The notes under the pieces: generated by a model
Told to the model about the DNA's origin: nothing
Databases searched by the model: none
What the model saw: only the letters and a program-made list of their open reading frames with translations
Translations under genes and position numbers: made by a program
Shown: one piece after another, positions 35,328 to 40,158 of the stretch
Numbering within the stretch: position 1 is the stretch's first letter
Layout: each line of letters begins with the position of its first letter
Assembly: GCA_947627255.1 (NCBI GenBank)
Contig: CANQVI010000009.1
Location: 1-40,158, forward strand
DNA from: an uncultured Clostridia bacterium
GTDB lineage: Bacteria; Bacillota; Clostridia; TANB77; CAG-465
Direction: 5' to 3'
Length of the DNA stretch: 40,158 nucleotides

Positions 35328-36368
35328 ATGAATAAAGAATTATTTAATGAAGAATATGCTAAATTTTATAATGATTATACAGATAAAATTCAACAATATT
35401 ATGAGCGAGTAGGATTAAAAAAGAAAAAACTTGAAAGAATAGTAACAATTGTAATGATTATGCTAATTGCTATATTTTTATTTGGAACAGTTGAACTTAG
35501 TGAGTTTTTTCAAAACACTATTATAATTCAAATTATAGGGACAGTAGTTATAATTTTAATGTGCATAATATCAATAGTAGTACAATTAAAAAGAGAAATG
35601 TATAATATTAATGAAGATATAATTAGAGATATTGTAAAATACATTTCTGGAGATGAAAATTGTATTTATAGCCCTAATAAAAGAATTAGTAAAGCAGATA
35701 TTGAAAAAATGGAATTATTTAACTTAAACAACTTAAAATATAATGGTAAAAATGCAATTAGTGCAAATTATAATAATAATATTATGAATTTTGCTGATAT
35801 GGAAATTTACTATTATAAAGATAAAGTTACTGAAGAAGTGTATTATGATAATGAGGGTAGAAGACAGACTAGAATGGTAACTAATAAAGAAAAGAAATAT
35901 GTATTTAATGGCTGCTATATGAGTGCTACACTTAATAAAAAAATAGCAGAACACATATATTTAATACCAAATAATATTTCAGATTTAATAATTAATGGAA
36001 GAATAAATGATTATATAACATATGATGGTGACGAGATAGAACTTGAAAATTTGGAATTTTCAGATAAATATAAAGTTTATAGTGATAATGAAGTTCAAGC
36101 TAGATATATTCTTTCATTAAAACTTATGGAAAAAATTAATGAAATAGATGAAACAATAAAATCTAAAAAGTATATTGTATTTAAGGAAGGAAGAAGATTT
36201 TCTATTTGTATTCAAGATTTTAGTATAGAAAGTTTAAGGAAATCAACATTGCCAATAAAATATACACAGGAAAGAGTAAGAGAAAATTTAGAGTATATAT
36301 TTAAAAATCTTTATTCTTTATTTAATATATATAATATACTAGATTTAGGAAACGATTTATATGTATAA
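35328..36368 (+). CDS. DUF3137-like membrane protein, LemA partner
   Basis: 346 residues. An N-terminal helix is followed by two spans (about residues 38-60 and 66-86) and a C-terminal cytoplasmic domain. The pattern FNGCYMSATLNKKIAEHIYLIP followed by IELENLEFSDKYKVYSDNEVQARYILSLKLMEKI is what I associate with DUF3137 proteins, which often sit beside lemA. The gap to lemA is 14 bases, so the two form an operon, ended by a clear terminator. Function unknown. Confidence 0.8.
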   Translation: MNKELFNEEYAKFYNDYTDKIQQYYERVGLKKKKLERIVTIVMIMLIAIFLFGTVELSEFFQNTIIIQIIGTVVIILMCIISIVVQLKREMYNINEDIIRDIVKYISGDENCIYSPNKRISKADIEKMELFNLNNLKYNGKNAISANYNNNIMNFADMEIYYYKDKVTEEVYYDNEGRRQTRMVTNKEKKYVFNGCYMSATLNKKIAEHIYLIPNNISDLIINGRINDYITYDGDEIELENLEFSDKYKVYSDNEVQARYILSLKLMEKINEIDETIKSKKYIVFKEGRRFSICIQDFSIESLRKSTLPIKYTQERVRENLEYIFKNLYSLFNIYNILDLGNDLYV

Positions 36369-36375
36369 TTAAAAT

Positions 36376-36413
36376 TTAATGAGACTACAATTATTTGTAG
36401 TCTCATTTTTTGT
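36376..36413 (+). terminator. Terminator of lemA-DUF3137
   Basis: ATGAGACTACAA pairs with TTGTAGTCTCAT, followed by Ts. Confidence 0.9.
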
Positions 36414-36426
36414 ATAATAAAGCAAA

Positions 36427-36558
36427 CTTTATCATTAATTAAAGATATATGAATATAAATATAATAGGGTAGTTTAAATCTTTTATCTAACGAAAAACTA
36501 CTATAAAAGTCGAACGAGAATAATAAGAATTCATATGTAAAAAATATTAATGATAAAG
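36427..36558 (+). repeat. Nested inverted repeats before sigG
   Basis: The outer arms CTTTATCATTAAT (36427-36439) and ATTAATGATAAAG (36546-36558) are perfect over 13 bp and the 3' arm runs into the AAAGGAG ribosome site. Inside lie ATATGAAT (36447-36454) / ATTCATAT (36529-36536), and GTAGTTT (36469-36475) / AAACTAC (36495-36501). A single transcript could fold all three as coaxial helices, placing the ribosome site at the foot of a roughly 130-base structure. It matches no riboswitch class that I know. Confidence 0.7.
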
Positions 36559-36569
36559 GAGAGATACAT

Positions 36570-37364
36570 ATGATTAATGGAACAAATGTTAAAGTTGAAA
36601 TACAGGGGTTAGATACATCTAAACTACCTAGACTTTCAGCAAAAGAACAAATGGAAATGTTAAAGCAAATAAAAGAAGGAAAAACAGAACTTAAAGATGA
36701 ATTTATAAATGCAAATTTAAGACTTGTATTAAGCTTAGTAAAAAAATTTAATAATAGAGGAGAAAATATTAATGATATTTTCCAAGTTGGTGTTATTGGC
36801 TTAATTAAAGCAATAGATAATTTTGATATTACTCAAGATGTTCAATTTTCTACTTATGCTGTGCCGATGATAATAGGTGAAATAAAAAGATATTTAAGAG
36901 ATAATAGTGCCTTTAGAGTAACAAGGTCACTTAGAGATTTATCATATTTAATTTCACAAGAAAGAGAAAAATATATTGCAAAATATAATGAGGAGCCTAC
37001 AATAGAACAATTAGAAAAGATTGTAGGTGCACCTAAAGAACAAATTATTTTAGCAATAGATAGTACAATAACACCTATGTCTATATATGATACTGTATAT
37101 AATGATGGTGGAGATCAAATATATTTATTAGACCAGCTAAAAAATGATAAAGAAGAAGCAGAAGATTTAATTAATAAAATATCGATAAACCAAATATTAA
37201 ATAAACTTACAGATAAGGAAAGGTATATTATTGAGAAAAGGTATTTTAAAGAAGCAACACAAGTGGAACTTGCAGAAGAATTAGGGGTTTCACAAGCACA
37301 AGTATCAAGAATTGAAAAGGGAGCACTGCTTAGAATAAGAAATAAAATAAATAAAGAGATATGA
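36570..37364 (+). CDS. sigG: Sporulation sigma factor SigG
   Basis: 264 residues. The N-terminus VEIQGLDTSKLPRLSAKEQMEML matches SigG rather than SigF. Region 2 has NLRLVLSLVKKFNNRGENINDIFQVGVIGLIKAI and YAVPMIIGEIKRYLRDNSAFRVTRSLRDL; region 4 has ATQVELAEELGVSQAQVSRIEKGAL. It directs late forespore genes. In Bacillus it lies right after sigE; here lemA-DUF3137 intervenes. SigF-directed transcription is expected; a TGTATA (36411-36416) with a downstream CATTAAT is a weak candidate. Confidence 0.95.
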   Translation: MINGTNVKVEIQGLDTSKLPRLSAKEQMEMLKQIKEGKTELKDEFINANLRLVLSLVKKFNNRGENINDIFQVGVIGLIKAIDNFDITQDVQFSTYAVPMIIGEIKRYLRDNSAFRVTRSLRDLSYLISQEREKYIAKYNEEPTIEQLEKIVGAPKEQIILAIDSTITPMSIYDTVYNDGGDQIYLLDQLKNDKEEAEDLINKISINQILNKLTDKERYIIEKRYFKEATQVELAEELGVSQAQVSRIEKGALLRIRNKINKEI

Positions 37365-37366
37365 TA

Positions 37367-37395
37367 TTGTATTATTTATATATCTATGATAGAAT
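37367..37395 (+). promoter_or_regulatory. Possible ydbC promoter
   Basis: TTGTAT (37367-37372), 17-base spacer, TAGAAT (37390-37395). Confidence 0.45.
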
Positions 37396-37417
37396 AACCT
37401 ACGGTTAGGAGGGTATT

Positions 37418-37633
37418 ATGGCTGAGATAAAATATGAAATCGTAAAGACCATTGGTGTTCTATCTGAAAATCCAAATGGTTGGAAAAGAGAAATAAATTT
37501 AGTTAGTTGGAATGATAGAGCTCCCAAATATGATATAAGAGATTGGGATGAAAATCATGAAAAGATGAGTAAAGGTATTACTTTATCTCAAGAAGAAATG
37601 GAAATTTTAATAGATTTAATGAAAAATGAGTAA
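37418..37633 (+). CDS. ydbC: YdbC/PC4-like ssDNA-binding protein
   Basis: 71 residues. Starts with KYEIVKTIGVLSENPNGWKREINLVSWN and continues YDIRDWDENHEKMSKGITLSQEEMEIL. It matches the bacterial PC4-like YdbC family, which binds single-stranded DNA as a dimer (a Lactococcus member has a structure). Role in the cell is unclear. AGGAGGG precedes the ATG, and a terminator follows. Confidence 0.9.
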   Translation: MAEIKYEIVKTIGVLSENPNGWKREINLVSWNDRAPKYDIRDWDENHEKMSKGITLSQEEMEILIDLMKNE

Positions 37634-37658
37634 AACTGGTATATTATACCAGTTTTTT
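37632..37658 (+). terminator. ydbC terminator
   Basis: AAAACTGGTATA pairs with TATACCAGTTTT and is followed by Ts, overlapping the stop codon. Confidence 0.9.
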
Positions 37659-37689
37659 TAATACTTTATTATTATATAGGAGGTAATAT

Positions 37690-38235
37690 ATGGAAGATAA
37701 AGTTATATTCTTAAGTCCTTCAACTCAAGAATTTAATGTAGGATATGGTGACTTTGGAACAGAAGAATATCGAATGAATAGAATAGCAGATATAGTTGAA
37801 AATTTATTAAAAAATCAAGGGTATAAAGTATATCGTAATGAGCCAAATGAAAAATTAAGTGCTGCTGTAAAAAAGAGTAATGATATAGGTCCAGATATTC
37901 ATGTGGCATTACATAGTAATGCTAGTGGTGAAGGGTATAATGCCCAAGGTCCTGAAATTTTTGCAAATAGACCAAATACTCCAGGTGAAAAACTTGCAAA
38001 TAGTATATATGATGAAATTATAAATATATATCCTGACTCAAGTAAAGGAAGAGGTGTTTTATTTACAAGTAGTCTTTATGAAATAATAAGAACAAATGCA
38101 CCAGCTGTTTTGCTTGAAGTTGCTTTTCATGATAATCCAGAAGATGCAAATTGGATTATTAATAACGAACAAGAAATAGCAGAAGCTATTGTAAAAGGAA
38201 TAAATAATTATTTTAACTCACTTGAAAAAGGATAA
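37690..38235 (+). CDS. Amidase_3-type N-acetylmuramoyl-L-alanine amidase, variant active site
   Basis: 181 residues: an amidase domain only, with no signal peptide and no cell-wall binding repeats. The conserved second zinc motif HSNA (His75) and the catalytic Glu143 (LLEVAFHDN) are present. The first motif is SPSTQEFNVGYG in place of (D/N)-x-GHGG, so the first zinc-binding His is replaced, probably by Gln13; Glu25/26 would be the other ligand. Such SPSxQ variants occur in clostridial amidases. Without a secretion signal it may act after lysis or be a germination or mother-cell lysis enzyme. Preceded by AGGAGG. Confidence 0.8.
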   Translation: MEDKVIFLSPSTQEFNVGYGDFGTEEYRMNRIADIVENLLKNQGYKVYRNEPNEKLSAAVKKSNDIGPDIHVALHSNASGEGYNAQGPEIFANRPNTPGEKLANSIYDEIINIYPDSSKGRGVLFTSSLYEIIRTNAPAVLLEVAFHDNPEDANWIINNEQEIAEAIVKGINNYFNSLEKG

Positions 38236-38267
38236 TAATATGGTAAAATAATTTATAGGTGATAATA

Positions 38268-39638
38268 TTGTTAAGTGTAAAAGAAATTGTTACAGCTACA
38301 AATGGAAAGCTTTTAAATGGTAGATTAGATAGAACTATTACACAGTATAAAATAGATAGTAGGGAAGTAAATAAAGGTGATTTTTATATACCTTTAATTG
38401 GTGAGAAAGTTGATGGGCATAAATTTATTAATGATGTATTAGAAAAAGAATGCTCTGGTTTTTTTATATCCAATTATGATTATATAGATATTTTAAGTAT
38501 TAAAAACAAATATAAAGATGTTGTTATAATAGAAGTTAAAAATACTTTGGAAGCATTGCAAAAGATAGGAATATATAATAGAAATAAACATTTAGAAATA
38601 GAAGTAATAGCAATAACAGGGAGTGTTGGAAAGACTAGTACACGTGAAATGATAGCTTCAGTATTAAGTGAAGAAAAAAAACTAATGGTTACTCAAAAAA
38701 ATATGAATGGCCATATAGGACTTCCAATAATGGCTTTACAGCTAGAAGAACAAGATATGGCAGTATTAGAGGCTGGAATTGACTTTTGTGGTGAAATGGA
38801 TATATTAAATAAAATTTTACAACCTAATGTGGCGGTTATAACTAATATTGGTACATCACATATTGGAAAATTAGGAAGTCAAGAGACAATATATAATGAA
38901 AAAACAAAAATTGCAAATAATATGATAGGTAAAAAAATATTATTACTAAATAAAGATGATAAATACCTAAATACATATAAAAATGATAATGTTAATATAA
39001 TGTATTATAGTATTAATGAAGCAAAAAATGTAAAGATTTTTGATAATCATATTAAATTTGATACTAAAATATATGATAAGTATGAAACAGTAAAAATAAA
39101 TACTTTAGGAGAACAAAATATTCTAAATGCAATTGTAGCAATAAAAGTAGCACAAATATACAATATTTCAAGAGAAAGTATATTAAACGGAATTAGTAAA
39201 TATAACAATTTTTCTAGAAGAATGGAAAAAATAGATTTAAATGGCATAACATTAATTGATGATACATATAATGCTAGTCTAACTTCTGCTGAATCTGGCC
39301 TTAAAAGTGTAGACCATATGCATGGTAAAAGAAAAATAGCTTTTTTAGCAGATATACTAGAACTAGGTGAATTTGCAAAAGAAATTCATATTGAATTAGG
39401 AAAAGTATTTAAAGAGCTAAACTATGATATTTTAATAGCATATGGTGACAATATAAAAGATACAGCAGAAGTAGCAAAAAAATATATTAATAATGTATAT
39501 GTATATAATGATATAGAAAAAGCAGAAAATAAAGTGAGAGAAATAATGACAGACGGAGATATAATTTATTTTAAAGGCTCAAATGCTATGAACATTAACT
39601 CAATTATTGAGAATATAAAAAGGGATTTCATGAATTAA
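38268..39638 (+). CDS. murF: UDP-N-acetylmuramoyl-tripeptide--D-alanyl-D-alanine ligase MurF
   Basis: 456 residues, three domains of a Mur ligase. N-terminal SREVNKGDFYIPLIGEKVDGHKFI, ATP-binding ITGSVGKTSTREM (P-loop near residue 120), GHIGLP, MEAG-type VLEAGID, VITNIGTSHIGKLGS, and IDDTYNAS in the C-domain. It adds D-Ala-D-Ala to the peptidoglycan precursor. I choose the TTG at 38268, 6 bases after AGGTG, giving MLSVKEIVTATNG; the GTG three codons earlier coincides with that site. A terminator overlaps the 3' end. Confidence 0.95.
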   Translation: MLSVKEIVTATNGKLLNGRLDRTITQYKIDSREVNKGDFYIPLIGEKVDGHKFINDVLEKECSGFFISNYDYIDILSIKNKYKDVVIIEVKNTLEALQKIGIYNRNKHLEIEVIAITGSVGKTSTREMIASVLSEEKKLMVTQKNMNGHIGLPIMALQLEEQDMAVLEAGIDFCGEMDILNKILQPNVAVITNIGTSHIGKLGSQETIYNEKTKIANNMIGKKILLLNKDDKYLNTYKNDNVNIMYYSINEAKNVKIFDNHIKFDTKIYDKYETVKINTLGEQNILNAIVAIKVAQIYNISRESILNGISKYNNFSRRMEKIDLNGITLIDDTYNASLTSAESGLKSVDHMHGKRKIAFLADILELGEFAKEIHIELGKVFKELNYDILIAYGDNIKDTAEVAKKYINNVYVYNDIEKAENKVREIMTDGDIIYFKGSNAMNINSIIENIKRDFMN

Positions 39639-39652
39639 ATGAAATCCTTTTT
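39616..39652 (+). terminator. murF terminator overlapping its stop codon
   Basis: GGATTTCAT pairs with ATGAAATCC, extended by A- and T-runs. The stop codon lies in the loop. Confidence 0.8.
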
Positions 39653-39674
39653 CATATAATATAATGGTGATAAT

Positions 39675-39905
39675 ATGTCAAGAGGAATTGATTTTAGACA
39701 AAAAGAAGTTATTAATTTAACAGATGGGAAAATATTAGGATTTGTAGTAGACGTTCAAGCAGATTTTGAAAATGGAGAAATAAGATCAATTATTGTAGCT
39801 AAAACGGGAAAGATATTTAATAGTGTAAATAGCAAAAACAATGTTACAATTCCTTGGGAAAGAATTAAAAAGATAGGAGAAGATGTTATATTAGTGGAAA
39901 TATAA
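39675..39905 (+). CDS. ylmC: YlmC/YmxH family PRC-barrel sporulation protein
   Basis: 76 residues. The PRC-barrel pattern FRQKEVINLTDGKILGFVVDVQAD, GEIRSIIVAK and PWERIKKIGEDVILVE matches the YlmC/YmxH family. YlmC lies near sigE-sigG in Bacillus too, which supports the call. Function is not established. RBS GGTGATAAT before the ATG; weak but properly placed. Confidence 0.85.
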   Translation: MSRGIDFRQKEVINLTDGKILGFVVDVQADFENGEIRSIIVAKTGKIFNSVNSKNNVTIPWERIKKIGEDVILVEI

Positions 39906-39946
39906 ATCAATAAATTAAAAAAGTTTAAAATTTTTTAAAAAAAGTG

Positions 39947-39975
39947 TTGACAAAAAGAATTTAAAGTAGTATCAT
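39947..39975 (+). promoter_or_regulatory. Upstream promoter P1 of the downstream (probable rRNA) transcript
   Basis: TTGACA (39947-39952), 17-base spacer, TATCAT (39970-39975). An AAAAGTTTT/AAAACTTTT hairpin (about 40010-40053) follows before P2. Confidence 0.6.
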
Positions 39976-40064
39976 AATAGACGTCGCAAAGAGATATCCA
40001 AAAAATAGAAAAGTTTTAAGGCAAAAATTACCATAAAAACTTTTATTTTTTATAAAAAAACTTA

Positions 40065-40094
40065 TTGACAAAAGTTGACTCTTTGTGTTATAAT
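40065..40094 (+). promoter_or_regulatory. Strong promoter P2 of the downstream (probable rRNA) transcript
   Basis: TTGACA (40065-40070), 18-base spacer, TATAAT (40089-40094). Followed by hairpin GTTCTCAC/GTGAGAAC (40101-40119) and a leader CATTGAAAAATAAACAATG resembling clostridial pre-16S leaders. Confidence 0.75.
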
Positions 40095-40158
40095 AAAATC
40101 GTTCTCACGGAGTGAGAACAAGAGCACATTGAAAAATAAACAATGCAAGAAACAAACC

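Overview
This is the replication-origin region of a very AT-rich, spore-forming, low-GC Gram-positive bacterium (Bacillota, most likely Clostridia or a related uncultured gut lineage). The evidence is gene content and order: rpmH-rnpA-yidD-yidC-jag-mnmE-mnmG-rsmG-parA-parB on one side of an intergenic region packed with DnaA boxes, and dnaA-dnaN-recF-gyrB on the other. The sporulation genes spoIVFA/spoIVFB, spoIIGA, sigE, sigG and ylmC are also present. Every gene left of about 15.6 kb is on the minus strand and every gene right of about 16.9 kb is on the plus strand, so all point away from the origin and follow its two replication forks. I cannot assign a genus.

Left arm, from the window edge inward (all minus). 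An LCP cell-wall ligase and a VanZ-like protein are followed by a two-span membrane protein. Next come three divergent proteins that look like the YubB/Api92 ferredoxin-like family, two of them a tandem pair. Then a Na+/Ca2+-exchanger-type transporter sits behind a candidate yybP-ykoY manganese riboswitch. A DUF1292 protein, an unknown 224-residue protein and two serine tRNA genes (GCU and UGA) come before parB and parA. The conserved rsmG-mnmG-mnmE-jag-yidC-yidD-rnpA-rpmH block follows. It holds a 49-codon gene and two parS-like palindromes between rsmG and mnmG.

Origin, about 15.7-16.9 kb. I count fourteen perfect TTATCCACA boxes in three clusters. They end in a textbook-looking unwinding module (DnaA boxes, C-rich run, five CTA triplets, AT-rich stretch) just upstream of dnaA. 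The dnaA-dnaN gap has no DnaA box.

Right arm (all plus). dnaA, dnaN, recF and gyrB are followed by infC-rpmI-rplT, which has a leader attenuator and an apparent AUA start on infC, and by efp. Then come three genes of unknown function, miaB, and the SpoIVFA-like/SpoIVFB pair. ftsA-ftsZ and spoIIGA-sigE follow, then an inserted lemA/DUF3137 pair, sigG behind a long inverted-repeat leader, ydbC, a variant amidase, murF and ylmC. The last 250 bases carry two strong promoters and a hairpin leader that probably open a ribosomal RNA operon just beyond the window.

No insertion sequence, prophage, CRISPR array or defence locus is visible. The least understood content is the ferredoxin-like cluster with its shared promoter and leader motif, the 24.7-27.2 kb block of unknown genes, the structured sigG leader, and the parS-like pair.
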